NCBI GenBank assembly: GCA_017502085.1
Contig: JAFVVQ010000014.1
Span: forward strand, 1 to 64,000
DNA: 64,000 nucleotides
Source of the DNA: Clostridia bacterium
GTDB taxonomy: Bacteria; Bacillota; Clostridia; Oscillospirales; Acutalibacteraceae
Direction of reading: 5' to 3'
Shown here: piece by piece, positions 26,433 through 34,481 of the stretch
Layout of the letters: each line of letters begins with the position of its first letter
Numbering within the stretch: the first letter of the stretch is position 1
Made by a program: the position numbers and the translations under genes
Notes under the pieces: model-generated
What the model was told of the DNA's origin: nothing
Database searches by the model: none
What the model saw: only the letters and a program-made list of their open reading frames with translations

Positions 26433-27184
26433 TAACAAAAAGAATTATCCCCTGCCTTGACGTACGCAACGGCAGAGTTGTCAAAGGCGTTAATTTTGAA
26501 GGAATTCAGGACGTTGCTTCGCCCGTTGAACTCGCACATTTTTACAATGACAGCGGTGCAGACGAACTTGTTTTCTACGATATCACCGCTTCATACGAAA
26601 ACAGAGGTCTTTTCACAGACGCACTGACTCAGGTTGCAAAAGAAATCTTTATTCCTCTGACCGTCGGCGGCGGCATCAACACTCTCGAGGATTTTGACCG
26701 CGTACTCAAATGCGGTGCAGATAAGGTATCCGTCAATTCAGGCGCAATCAAAGATCCGTCACTTATTGAAATAGCCGCAAAGAAATACGGTGACCAGTGC
26801 GTTGTTCTTTCGATGGATATCAAGCGTGTTGACGGTCAGTTCCGCATTTTCAGCAAAGGCGGAAGAGTCGATACGGGTATCGATGCTCTCGAATGGGCTA
26901 AAAACGGTGAAAACAGCGGTGCAGGTGAACTTGTAGTCAACAGTATCGACACCGACGGTGTCAAGCAGGGCTTCGATATCGAAATGCTTCAGGCAATCAG
27001 CGATCTTGTTTCCATTCCCGTTATCGCAAGCGGAGGAGCAGGTAAGAAAGAAGATTTCCTTGAGCTTTTCAGAGCGGGCTGCGCAGATGCGGGTCTTGCC
27101 GCTTCAATCTTCCATTTCAAGGAACTGAGCATCGCAGACCTCAAGCATTATCTCAACAATAACAACATAGAAATGAGGATATAA
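26429..27184 (+). CDS. hisF: Imidazole glycerol phosphate synthase, cyclase subunit
   Basis: HisF combines PRFAR with ammonia from HisH to give imidazoleglycerol phosphate and AICAR, linking histidine to purine synthesis. The 251-residue TIM barrel, homologous to hisA, shows [19 protein letters not shown] with catalytic Asp, [45 protein letters not shown] with the second Asp, and [12 protein letters not shown]. It is coupled to hisA by ATGA. hisIE begins one base after its stop. Confidence 0.98.
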   Translation: MITKRIIPCLDVRNGRVVKGVNFEGIQDVASPVELAHFYNDSGADELVFYDITASYENRGLFTDALTQVAKEIFIPLTVGGGINTLEDFDRVLKCGADKVSVNSGAIKDPSLIEIAAKKYGDQCVVLSMDIKRVDGQFRIFSKGGRVDTGIDALEWAKNGENSGAGELVVNSIDTDGVKQGFDIEMLQAISDLVSIPVIASGGAGKKEDFLELFRAGCADAGLAASIFHFKELSIADLKHYLNNNNIEMRI

Positions 27185-27185
27185 A

Positions 27186-27821
27186 ATGACTGACCTTAAA
27201 TTTGATGCAAACGGACTCATCCCCGCAATCGTTCAGGATCACTACACAAAAAAAGTTCTTATGCTTGCATATATGAATGCCGAAAGCCTTGATATCACTA
27301 TCAAAGAAGGCAAAACCTGTTTCTGGAGCAGAAGCCGTCAGGAACTCTGGCGCAAGGGTGCCACTTCGGGTAACGTTCAGAACGTTGTAAGCATCCGTAC
27401 TGACTGTGACAAGGATACCCTGCTCATTGACGTTATCAAGGATGGTCCCGCATGCCACACCGGTAACGAATCCTGTTTCTTCAACGATATCGTCGAGAGC
27501 AAAGAAGAAGCTTTCTCATACGAAGGTCTTTACGATATGCTTGTAGGAAGAAAAGTCAACAAAAAAGAAGGTTCATACACCACCTACCTTTTTGAAAAAG
27601 GTATTGACAAAATCCTCAAGAAGGTCGGTGAAGAATGCACAGAGGTTATTATCGGTGCAAAGGGCGGCGACAAAGCCGAAACCGTTTATGAAATTGCCGA
27701 TCTCATCTATCATATCACCGTTATGATGATTGAAATGGGCATTTCTATTGACGACGTTACAACAGAACTTGCAAAAAGACACATCGTTGACCACAAGGTA
27801 AAACAAGAAAAAATGCAGTAA
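27186..27821 (+). CDS. hisIE: Bifunctional phosphoribosyl-AMP cyclohydrolase / phosphoribosyl-ATP pyrophosphatase
   Basis: This fused enzyme performs steps two and three of histidine synthesis. The N-terminal HisI half (about residues 1-115) has [31 protein letters not shown], the metal-binding Asp and Cys in [13 protein letters not shown], and [10 protein letters not shown]. The C-terminal HisE half (about 115-211) is an all-helical MazG-like domain with [16 protein letters not shown] and [20 protein letters not shown] ribosome site is followed by the ATG one base after the hisF stop. It is the last gene of the operon before a terminator. Confidence 0.97.
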   Translation: MTDLKFDANGLIPAIVQDHYTKKVLMLAYMNAESLDITIKEGKTCFWSRSRQELWRKGATSGNVQNVVSIRTDCDKDTLLIDVIKDGPACHTGNESCFFNDIVESKEEAFSYEGLYDMLVGRKVNKKEGSYTTYLFEKGIDKILKKVGEECTEVIIGAKGGDKAETVYEIADLIYHITVMMIEMGISIDDVTTELAKRHIVDHKVKQEKMQ

Positions 27822-27831
27822 CAAGCACAAA

Positions 27832-27866
27832 ATCCTCTCCGCATAACGCAGAGAGGATATATTTTT
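27832..27866. terminator. Terminator between the his operon and the patatin gene
   Basis: The stem ATCCTCTC (27832-27839) pairs with GAGAGGAT (27851-27858), followed by ATATATTTTT. A's before the stem allow function in both directions. Confidence 0.75.
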
Positions 27867-28947
27867 ATATCACAATATTATCGAGCACCGCAATTGCCTC
27901 GGTATATTCCTCACCCGATTTGAAAAGAGGTAATCTTCTGACAATCTGACCTACTATCGGTCTTTGCTCGGATTCATCCTGACGTTTGTTATATTCTTCA
28001 ACGTGTGTAACGTAAAGCGATTTGAGTTTTGCAAGAAAATCGTCAGGCTCATAAACACAAACTGTATCAAGCCCGAGTTCAAGTGCCATATTTTCAAGCT
28101 CCTGACAAGCTTCTGAACCGTATTTACGCACCATATCTCTGAAAACATCTTTTCCGAAATAATAGAGTCTTCCCGAAACCATCCCGAATGCTTTCCTTGC
28201 ATCCAGATAACCAAGCTTCATTCGTTTCTCATACATTTCGTCGCTGAAATCAAATGCCGCACCGAGATCGTCGATATTATTCGGTCTGATATAAACAATA
28301 TGAGTATTATTATATTCGCCCTTATGGGCAACGCCCTTGATATTTGAAATATCGATGACTATCATTTTGTTATAGCCGTTCTTGAGGAGCATCTCAACGG
28401 GAGTGTTATCATAAACGCCTCCGTCAAGGAATCTCTCGTCATCGGGACCGATTTTACTCACGCCGGGCACCTTTGACGATGCAAGAAGATAATCAAGAAG
28501 CTGACCCTCGGGAATATCCCTGACAAATATCTCCTTCGGCTCATAATCAGTCAGCGAAAACGTGACGATTCCAAGCTCAACGTCAGATTTTCTCACCTTA
28601 TCTTCATCTATAAATTCAGCCAGCAAATCCTTGGTAGGAGAAGCGTCAATACCGCCGTTTTTCCAAACCTCACGAAGCAAAACCGGAATATTTTTAAAGC
28701 TGAATAGCTTTTCGGGATTGCGAAGCTCCTGAGAAACGTTGACACCTCTGTCGAGCGAAGCAACCTCCCAGAGCTGTTTCGCTTCATCAAAACAGTCTGA
28801 CGCAACAAGAGCACCGTTGATTGAGCCGACTGAGACACCAACCACAATCGAAAACTCTATACCCATTTCACGAAGTGCCTGCCATGCGCCGAGCTGATAG
28901 ATCCCTTTTGCTCCTCCGCCCGCAAGCACGAGACCATATTTATCCAA
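27865..28947 (-). CDS. Patatin-like phospholipase / acyl hydrolase
   Basis: This 360-residue cytoplasmic lipid acyl hydrolase has a Ser-Asp dyad. The oxyanion loop GGGAKGIYQLG (residues 10-20), the nucleophile elbow GVSVG (Ser39), and the DGG motif in FLDGGVYDNTP are all present. The last 70 residues are helical and charged, without a known domain. A TTG at 28947 is the likely start: GGAGG lies exactly seven bases before it, and the upstream ATG at 28974 has no ribosome site. Members hydrolyse phospholipids or monoacylglycerols; the target here is unknown. Confidence 0.9.
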   Translation of the reverse strand: MDKYGLVLAGGGAKGIYQLGAWQALREMGIEFSIVVGVSVGSINGALVASDCFDEAKQLWEVASLDRGVNVSQELRNPEKLFSFKNIPVLLREVWKNGGIDASPTKDLLAEFIDEDKVRKSDVELGIVTFSLTDYEPKEIFVRDIPEGQLLDYLLASSKVPGVSKIGPDDERFLDGGVYDNTPVEMLLKNGYNKMIVIDISNIKGVAHKGEYNNTHIVYIRPNNIDDLGAAFDFSDEMYEKRMKLGYLDARKAFGMVSGRLYYFGKDVFRDMVRKYGSEACQELENMALELGLDTVCVYEPDDFLAKLKSLYVTHVEEYNKRQDESEQRPIVGQIVRRLPLFKSGEEYTEAIAVLDNIVI

Positions 28948-29029
28948 TACAATTCCTCCGAAAATTATTTTCATTTAATTCTAACATATGTTAATAAGAT
29001 TTTCAATAAACGGAATATGAATATTTCGG

Positions 29030-29058
29030 TTGACTTTATCTTTTCGGTGGGATATCAT
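29030..29058 (+). promoter_or_regulatory. Sigma-A promoter of the GH125 gene
   Basis: TTGACT (29030-29035), 17 bases, TATCAT (29053-29058), 30 bases before the ATG at 29089. It excludes a longer upstream start for the protein. Confidence 0.65.
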
Positions 29059-29088
29059 AATCATATATTATTTAATAAGGAGACCGCT

Positions 29089-30381
29089 ATGAGAATACCT
29101 GTTTGCGTTGAAAACAGAATCAACGAATACTGCAAAAAGATTGAAAAATACTCACCTAAACTCGCCACACTCTACCGCAACTGTTATCCCAACACGCTCG
29201 AAACCGCAACCGAAATCCTTGATGACGGCAAGGTATTCGTTCTGACGGGAGATATCCCCGCGATGTGGCTCAGAGATTCAACCGCAGAAGTTTCTCACTA
29301 TATTCCTCTCGCAAAAGATAACGGTGACATCCGTGCAATTATAAACGGAGTTATCAGAAAACAGAGAGAATATATCGCAATCGAACCATATGCAAACGCA
29401 TATAAAAAGCTTCCCGATGACCACAAGGAATTCAATGATTATCCCGAAAACCATCCGATTGTATGGGAAAGAAAATACGAAATCGACTCTCTCTGCTATC
29501 CCCTTCGCCTGACTTATCTTTATTGTAAATCTACGGGTGATAATTCAATTCTTGACGCAAGTTTTGTCGAATCCGCAAACATCACTGTTGACCTCTGGAT
29601 TACCGAACAGAATCATTTTGAAAAATCTCCTTACCGTTTCACAAGACTCAACTGTCCGCATCAGGATACTCTGCACAACGACGGTATGGGTGAACCCGTT
29701 GATTATACCGGTATGACGTGGTCGGGATTCAGACCGAGCGACGATGCGTGCAGATACGGTTATCTTGTTGCATCAAATATGTTTGCAGTCGTAACTCTCG
29801 GATATCTCTGCGAAATGCTTGAATCTGTTCATCCCTCCGAAACTGAGCTTATCGCAAAGGCAAAAAAGCTCCGCAGTGAAATCAGCGAAGGTATCGAAAA
29901 ACATGCAATTATAAATCACGAAAAATTCGGCAGAATTTATGCCTGCGAAGTCAACGGCAAGGGCGACTATTTCCTCTTTGACGATGCAAACGTTCCGAGT
30001 CTGCTCTCCGCACCCTACCTCGGATTCTGCGGTACAGACGACGAAATCTACCGCAACACAAGAAACTTTATCCTCAGCAAGGATAACCCTTATTACTATG
30101 AAGGCAAGTTTGCAAAGGGTGTCGGCAGTCCTCATACTCCCGAAGGATATATCTGGCATATTGCACTTTCGATGCAGGGTCTTACCGCTGATAACAAAGA
30201 AGAAATGCTTGAAATTCTTCATTATCTTGAAACAACCGACGGCGGAACGGGATATATGCACGAAGGATTTGACGCAAATAATCCCGACACTTTCACAAGA
30301 AGCTGGTTCAGCTGGAGCTGCGCTCTCTTTGCGGAATTTGTTGAAAAAGCAGTTGACGAAGGAGTAATCGGCAATGATTGA
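29089..30381 (+). CDS. GH125 family exo-alpha-1,6-mannosidase
   Basis: This 430-residue protein is a glycoside hydrolase of family 125 (formerly DUF1237), inverting enzymes that remove terminal alpha-1,6-mannose from N-glycans or mannans. The family signature VLTGDIPAMWLRDSTAEVSHY is near residues 50-70, followed by (alpha/alpha)6-barrel blocks RKYEIDSLCYPLRL, FTRLNCPHQDTL, TWSGFRPSDDACRYGYLV and FTRSWFSWSCALFAEF. There is no signal peptide, so it acts on imported oligosaccharides. The ATG at 29089 has AAGGAG upstream. The next gene overlaps its end by 8 bases. Confidence 0.93.
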   Translation: MRIPVCVENRINEYCKKIEKYSPKLATLYRNCYPNTLETATEILDDGKVFVLTGDIPAMWLRDSTAEVSHYIPLAKDNGDIRAIINGVIRKQREYIAIEPYANAYKKLPDDHKEFNDYPENHPIVWERKYEIDSLCYPLRLTYLYCKSTGDNSILDASFVESANITVDLWITEQNHFEKSPYRFTRLNCPHQDTLHNDGMGEPVDYTGMTWSGFRPSDDACRYGYLVASNMFAVVTLGYLCEMLESVHPSETELIAKAKKLRSEISEGIEKHAIINHEKFGRIYACEVNGKGDYFLFDDANVPSLLSAPYLGFCGTDDEIYRNTRNFILSKDNPYYYEGKFAKGVGSPHTPEGYIWHIALSMQGLTADNKEEMLEILHYLETTDGGTGYMHEGFDANNPDTFTRSWFSWSCALFAEFVEKAVDEGVIGND

Positions 30382-30655
30382 AATCAAAATAACATATAAA
30401 TTGCAGTCCGATATGAAACATAAATTTATGGATACGGTTGAAAGTCTCGGCATCCCTCAGGCAACACGCAACGAAACAGGCTGCCTGAAATATGATTTTG
30501 AAGTTTCGGCAGACAGAGATGAAGTTTATCTTCACGAGCTCTGGGAGAATAATGAGTGTCTTGAAAGCCACAAAAATCAGCCGCATCTCAAGAAATTGAT
30601 GGCTCTCAAGGAAGAATTTGATATTGAAACCGTTGCCGACATAAAAAATATATAA
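30374..30655 (+). CDS. ABM-domain protein (putative quinol monooxygenase-like)
   Basis: This 93-residue protein has the dimeric alpha-beta barrel fold of the antibiotic biosynthesis monooxygenase (ABM) family: NETGCLKYDFEVSADRDEVYLHELWENNECLESHKNQPHLKKL, split here only by its secondary structure. Such small proteins include YgiN-like quinol monooxygenases and LsrG, which acts on the AI-2 signal. The function of this one is unknown. It overlaps the GH125 gene by 8 bases and is translated from the same message; an AAGGAG lies 14 bases before its ATG. Confidence 0.8.
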   Translation: MIEIKITYKLQSDMKHKFMDTVESLGIPQATRNETGCLKYDFEVSADRDEVYLHELWENNECLESHKNQPHLKKLMALKEEFDIETVADIKNI

Positions 30656-30682
30656 TTATTTTAAAATATTTTAAAAAAAGAC

Positions 30683-30711
30683 TTGCAAAATCTTTAACTA
30701 TGTGTTAATAT
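30683..30711 (+). promoter_or_regulatory. Promoter of the tRNA-Thr gene
   Basis: TTGCAA (30683-30688), 17 bases, TAATAT (30706-30711). The transcribed leader contains a small hairpin, GCGTTC (30717-30722) with GAACGC (30727-30732), which ends five bases before the mature tRNA. Confidence 0.6.
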
Positions 30712-30737
30712 AATTTGCGTTCGGAAGAACGCAATAT

Positions 30738-30813
30738 GCTGCTATGGCTCAGGTGGTAGAGCACATCCTTGGTAAGGATGAGGTCGGCAGTTCGAGTCTG
30801 CCTAGCAGCTCCA
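30738..30813 (+). tRNA. tRNA-Thr, anticodon GGT
   Basis: It folds as a complete cloverleaf. The acceptor stem GCTGCTA (30738-30744) pairs with TAGCAGC (30803-30809). The D-arm is GCTC/GAGC, the anticodon stem CATCC/GGATG with loop TTGGTAA giving anticodon GGT, and the T-arm GGCAG/CTGCC with TTCGAGT. A T discriminator is followed by an encoded CCA. Position 37 is A, the site of t6A in threonine tRNAs. The gene has its own promoter and terminator. Confidence 0.97.
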
Positions 30814-30814
30814 A

Positions 30815-30848
30815 CCCCTTGAAACTTAAGGTTTCAAGGGGTTTTTTT
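30815..30848 (+). terminator. Terminator of tRNA-Thr
   Basis: An 11-bp perfect stem, CCCCTTGAAAC (30815-30825) with GTTTCAAGGGG (30831-30841), a 5-base loop and seven T's. It begins one base after the tRNA CCA. Confidence 0.97.
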
Positions 30849-30897
30849 ATTTGCATTTCCTTATATTTTTTTCATTTTTCGGCACTGTGATAACAGC

Positions 30898-30926
30898 TTG
30901 ATTTTCGGTTTAAGCTATGCTATCAT
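30898..30926 (+). promoter_or_regulatory. Promoter of the lipoprotein-trmO unit
   Basis: TTGATT (30898-30903), 17 bases, TATCAT (30921-30926), 31 bases before the lipoprotein ATG. Confidence 0.6.
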
Positions 30927-30956
30927 AAAACAAAATATATCAAAAAGAGGTTTATT

Positions 30957-31763
30957 ATGAAAAAAATTGTCTCAATTATTATGATAGCTGTTCTGATTTT
31001 TTCGCTTTCATCCTGCACAAGCAGTAAAGCTAAAAATGTCAGCGATTTAATCAACGGTCTAACAAACGTCAGTCTGACAAGCGGCAAAGCAATTGAAACA
31101 GCCGAAGCCGCATATAATGCCCTCTCTGACAATCAGAAAAAATCCGTCAAAAACTATGACACCCTCGTTGATGCAAGAACTTATTACGATAAGATAATGA
31201 ACGTATACACACTTATCGAATCAATAGGAACGGTTACCAAAGAAAGCGAAGATGCAATTCTTGCCGCTGAAAAAGCTTATCAGGCTCTTACCATCGAAGA
31301 AAGAGTTGCCATCACAAACGTTTCCGTTCTCACCGCAGCTCGCTCAAACTTCGATGCCATCCCCACAGTTATCACTCTTACTCCCGAAAACTTCAAGAAC
31401 TATTTCACATTTGAAGACAGCCTTTCCAGCACAAGAAGCAAGGCTGACGGCTACTATCAGATAAAAGTTTTGGGTAATATCTATGCAAAGCAGACAACAA
31501 CTCTGGAAGCTCTTGACAACGTAAACGTTACCGTCAGGGTTTATTATTCTGTTTCACATTATAAAAACAGTTCTTCAAAAGAAAAATTCAACAGAGATTA
31601 CACAATGGATCTTACCATCTCAATTTCTGCAACAACAGGCTCGGGCTCTGCTTATTTTGATACTCACAGCCGCTTCACCAACCCCGTATATTATCCTTCA
31701 TTCAGCGTAACCTCATATGAAGTTATCAGTGTAACGGGAACTGTTACCGCGGCAAACAAATAA
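30957..31763 (+). CDS. Lipoprotein with two helical repeats, unknown function
   Basis: This 268-residue exported lipoprotein has signal MKKIVSIIMIAVLIF and lipobox LSSC, with the mature Cys near residue 20. The region of about 25-125 holds two copies of a 45-50-residue helical repeat of the type IETAEAAYNALSDNQ...NYDTLVDARTYYDKI and ILAAEKAYQALTIEE...VSVLTAARSNFDAI. Such repeats are frequent in surface proteins of gut Bacillota. The C-terminal half (about 130-268) is beta-rich and Thr/Ser-rich, with no domain I recognise. It is separated from trmO by two bases, so the two are in one transcript. Confidence 0.8.
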   Translation: MKKIVSIIMIAVLIFSLSSCTSSKAKNVSDLINGLTNVSLTSGKAIETAEAAYNALSDNQKKSVKNYDTLVDARTYYDKIMNVYTLIESIGTVTKESEDAILAAEKAYQALTIEERVAITNVSVLTAARSNFDAIPTVITLTPENFKNYFTFEDSLSSTRSKADGYYQIKVLGNIYAKQTTTLEALDNVNVTVRVYYSVSHYKNSSSKEKFNRDYTMDLTISISATTGSGSAYFDTHSRFTNPVYYPSFSVTSYEVISVTGTVTAANK

Positions 31764-31765
31764 TT

Positions 31766-32452
31766 ATGGAACATATTATCAGACCCATTGCATACATAAA
31801 ATCCGATTTCACGTCAAAATTCGGCATCCCCCGTCAGAGCGGTCTCGTCGATGAACTGGAAGCGGAAATCTTTTTTGAAAAAGAATATTCGGTTCCCGAT
31901 GCGTTCAGAGGTCTTGACGGATATTCGCATATATGGATACTCTGGCAGTTTTCGGAATGCGTTGACAAAAACTGGAATCCGACTGTCAGACCTCCGAGAC
32001 TCGGAGGTAACAAAAGAATGGGAGTTTTTGCTTCACGCTCCCCTTTCAGACCTAATTCGATAGGTCTCTCGTGTGTTAAACTTATCGGCATCGGAGAGTC
32101 GGAGGATGGCAGAATTGTGCTGACAGTCAGCGGTGCCGACCTGCTCGACGGCACACCGATTATCGATATCAAACCCTATCTCCCCTACGTGGATTCTCAC
32201 CCCGATGCAAGCGGAGGCTTTGCTTTGCAGGAAAAAGAAGGAGCTCTTGAAGTTATATTCCCGTCGGATATGCTTGAAATTATCCCAAAAGATAAGCAGG
32301 AGGCTCTCACAGCTGTTTTGAAGCAAGACCCCAGACCGCAATACCATAATGACCCGAACCGTCTCTACGGCCTTGAATTTGCGGGATTTGACGTCAGATT
32401 CAATATTGTCGATGACGTGCTGACGGTTGTTGAAATTGAAAAAAACAAATAA
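31766..32452 (+). CDS. trmO: tRNA (N6-threonylcarbamoyladenosine-37-N6)-methyltransferase
   Basis: TrmO (TsaA, YaeB-like) adds a methyl group from SAM to t6A at position 37 of threonine tRNAs, making m6t6A. The 228-residue protein begins with the conserved beta-barrel: IRPIAYIKSDFTSKFGIPRQSGL, GLDGYSHIWILWQF, RPPRLGGNKRMGVFASRSPFRPNSIGLSCVKL, SGADLLDGTPIIDIKPYLPYVD. The C-terminal extension DPNRLYGLEFAGFDVRF is also family-typical. It starts two bases after the lipoprotein stop with no clear ribosome site, suggesting coupling. Its likely substrate tRNA-Thr(GGT) lies one gene upstream. Confidence 0.93.
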   Translation: MEHIIRPIAYIKSDFTSKFGIPRQSGLVDELEAEIFFEKEYSVPDAFRGLDGYSHIWILWQFSECVDKNWNPTVRPPRLGGNKRMGVFASRSPFRPNSIGLSCVKLIGIGESEDGRIVLTVSGADLLDGTPIIDIKPYLPYVDSHPDASGGFALQEKEGALEVIFPSDMLEIIPKDKQEALTAVLKQDPRPQYHNDPNRLYGLEFAGFDVRFNIVDDVLTVVEIEKNK

Positions 32453-32461
32453 TATGAGAAA

Positions 32462-32494
32462 AAGGATGTGCTTTGCTGCACATCCTTATTTTTT
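32462..32494. terminator. Terminator between trmO and rfbB (repeat copy 1)
   Basis: The stem AAGGATGTGC (32462-32471) pairs with GCACATCCTT (32478-32487), followed by ATTTTTT. An almost identical hairpin occurs at 46133-46163. Confidence 0.9.
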
Positions 32495-33510
32495 CAGTCT
32501 CCGTATACGCGGCGGGAATATTCGGCATATTCGCCGCTTTTGATATCGTCGGTCCACTGTTTATTATCAAGATACCAGCGGATTGTTCTTTCCATTCCGT
32601 CCTCGAATTTTGTTTCGGGAAGCCATCCGAGTTCTGTAGAAATCTTGGTCGGGTCAATGGCATAGCGAAGATCGTGACCCGCTCTGTCCTTGACATAGGT
32701 GATAAGGCTTTCAGACTTACCGAGTGCCTTGAGAAGCGTTCTGACAACCTCGATATTCTGTTTTTCATTATGTCCGCCGACATTATACACTTCACCGACT
32801 CTGCCGTTATGGATAATCATATCAATAGCTTTGCAATGATCCTCAACGTAAAGCCAGTCACGAACGTTCAGACCCTCACCGTATACAGGCAGACTCTGAT
32901 TTTCCTGCGCTCTGACAATCATCAGAGGAATCAGCTTCTCGGGGAACTGATAGGGTCCGTAATTGTTGGAGCAACGCGAAATCGTTACGGGCAGACCGTA
33001 GGTACGGTTGAAAGCAAGGCAGAGAAGATCCGCCGACGCTTTAGATGATGAATAAGGGCTTGATGTATGAATAGGGGTTTCTTCAGTAAAGAACAGATCA
33101 GGTCTGTCAAGCGGCAGATCGCCGTAAACCTCGTCGGTTGATACCTGATGATAACGGCTCACTCCGTATTTTTTGCTTGCCTCAAGCAGACAGGCTGTAC
33201 CCATAATATTCGTTTCAAGGAAGATGAAAGGATTCTCGATTGAGCGGTCAACGTGGCTCTCCGCCGCAAAGTTGACAACAATATCAAACTTTTCTTTTTC
33301 AAAAAGTTTATCGACAAAATCCTTATCGGAAATACTGCCCTTAACAAACGTGAATTTCGGATTATCCATAGCCCCGTCGAGACTTTTGAGGTTACCCGCA
33401 TAAGTGAGCGCATCAAGACAGACGATATCGTAATCCGCATACTTTTCAAGCATATAATATACGAAATTGACGCCGATAAATCCTGCGCCGCCTGTTACAA
33501 GAATTTTCAT
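32494..33510 (-). CDS. rfbB: dTDP-glucose 4,6-dehydratase
   Basis: RfbB converts dTDP-glucose to dTDP-4-keto-6-deoxyglucose, the second step towards dTDP-rhamnose and other deoxysugars of the cell surface. The 338-residue extended SDR enzyme has VTGGAGFIGVNF (NAD binding), the catalytic STDEVYGDL, YSSSKASADLL with the Tyr-x-x-x-Lys pair, SNNYGPYQFPEKLIPL and VYGEGLNVRDWLYVEDH. It overlaps the exonuclease gene by ATGA. The partner genes rfbA, rfbC and rfbD are not in this window, which is unusual since they normally cluster. Confidence 0.95.
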   Translation of the reverse strand: MKILVTGGAGFIGVNFVYYMLEKYADYDIVCLDALTYAGNLKSLDGAMDNPKFTFVKGSISDKDFVDKLFEKEKFDIVVNFAAESHVDRSIENPFIFLETNIMGTACLLEASKKYGVSRYHQVSTDEVYGDLPLDRPDLFFTEETPIHTSSPYSSSKASADLLCLAFNRTYGLPVTISRCSNNYGPYQFPEKLIPLMIVRAQENQSLPVYGEGLNVRDWLYVEDHCKAIDMIIHNGRVGEVYNVGGHNEKQNIEVVRTLLKALGKSESLITYVKDRAGHDLRYAIDPTKISTELGWLPETKFEDGMERTIRWYLDNKQWTDDIKSGEYAEYSRRVYGD

Positions 33511-34376
33511 TCCGATTCCTCCTCTGCCGAAATATTCGGCTCAATAACGGAAACTATTTTTCTGAATTCAACCTGATCAAAAAGCTTTTTGAATCTTACG
33601 CCGACCGAATAGTCAAGGTCGCATTCGGGACAATGGAAATTTGCCCTGAAGAACTGGCAGTGAAATTTCCACGCAGTCAGCTGATTGCAGGCTGTGCCGC
33701 AGGTCTCGCAAACGTGACACAGACGTTTTTTATCAACAAGCGGATTATCGATGTTTCTGATAACCTTCGCTTTGTAAACAAGTTTTGAGTAAAACTCCTC
33801 ACCGCAATCAACAACCTCGGGAAACAGTTCATCCTGAGTCATAATCTTCTTGAGAATATCGGCAGTGAGCATACTGTCACCGAGTGCACGGTGATGAATA
33901 TACATTTCAGGGTCGATTCCAAGAATCTGCGCAGCCGTCAGCAGTCCCGTCTGCTGACCCTTATCGCGGTTGAAAAGACGCTGAAAAACCTTCTGCAAAT
34001 CGCAGTATTTATTGAGAAACGGAATAACCTTGATGCCGTTGAGATATTTGAAATTCTCAAGAAGCACTCTGACATCGCCGTCACCCCAGGTAAATATAAC
34101 GGTCTCTTCATTACCTATCCACTTTCTGAAAAATGAAAACGCCTTTGTAAACGGCATACCCGAACTGATATCGTCGTTAGTAAGATGAGTCAGCCGTTTG
34201 ACGCTTCCGCGAAGTTTTTTGCCGATTTGCGAGCGGATGATACAGGAAAATGTATCAACCGTTTCAAACTCCGAATCAAGCTTGACAGCACCGATTTCAA
34301 TGATTTCGTTTATATATCCGTTTGCTTTTTTAGCATATGTATTATTCCATTCAAGATCAAGAACAACAAATTGCAT
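33507..34376 (-). CDS. DEDDh 3'-5' exonuclease with C-terminal zinc ribbon
   Basis: This 289-residue protein has an N-terminal RNase-T/epsilon-type exonuclease domain: FVVLDLEWN (Exo I, though the usual DxE appears as DLEW), NEIIEIGAVKLD, LTNDDISSGMPF, TWGDGDVRVL (Exo II) and HHRALGDSMLTADIL (Exo III with His-Asp). A C-terminal Cys-rich part (CHVCETCGTACNQ...CPECD) should bind zinc. It probably trims RNA or DNA ends; the role is unknown. The ATG at 34376 has AAAGGA upstream. It is coupled to rfbB. Confidence 0.88.
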   Translation of the reverse strand: MQFVVLDLEWNNTYAKKANGYINEIIEIGAVKLDSEFETVDTFSCIIRSQIGKKLRGSVKRLTHLTNDDISSGMPFTKAFSFFRKWIGNEETVIFTWGDGDVRVLLENFKYLNGIKVIPFLNKYCDLQKVFQRLFNRDKGQQTGLLTAAQILGIDPEMYIHHRALGDSMLTADILKKIMTQDELFPEVVDCGEEFYSKLVYKAKVIRNIDNPLVDKKRLCHVCETCGTACNQLTAWKFHCQFFRANFHCPECDLDYSVGVRFKKLFDQVEFRKIVSVIEPNISAEEESE

Positions 34377-34453
34377 CAAAACATTCCTTTAATATTTTTT
34401 CTATATAATAATACTATAAAGACAACGTTATTTCAAGTACTAATTAAAAACAA

Positions 34454-34474
34454 AAAAGAGGCTGAAAATCAGCC
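34454..34474 (-). terminator. Terminator of glmM
   Basis: Read on the minus strand, the stem GGCTGA (rc of 34469-34474) pairs with TCAGCC (rc of 34460-34465) and is followed by CTCTTTTTTG. It lies just after the glmM stop. Confidence 0.7.
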
Positions 34475-34481
34475 CCGTTAT

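Noticed and set aside
27865..28947. Patatin as part of an anti-phage CBASS system
   Set aside because: No cyclase, CD-NTase or other defence genes are adjacent; the neighbours are the his operon and GH125.
32473..33048. Plus-strand frame of 191 codons over rfbB
   Set aside because: Begins inside a terminator and is antisense to a conserved enzyme.
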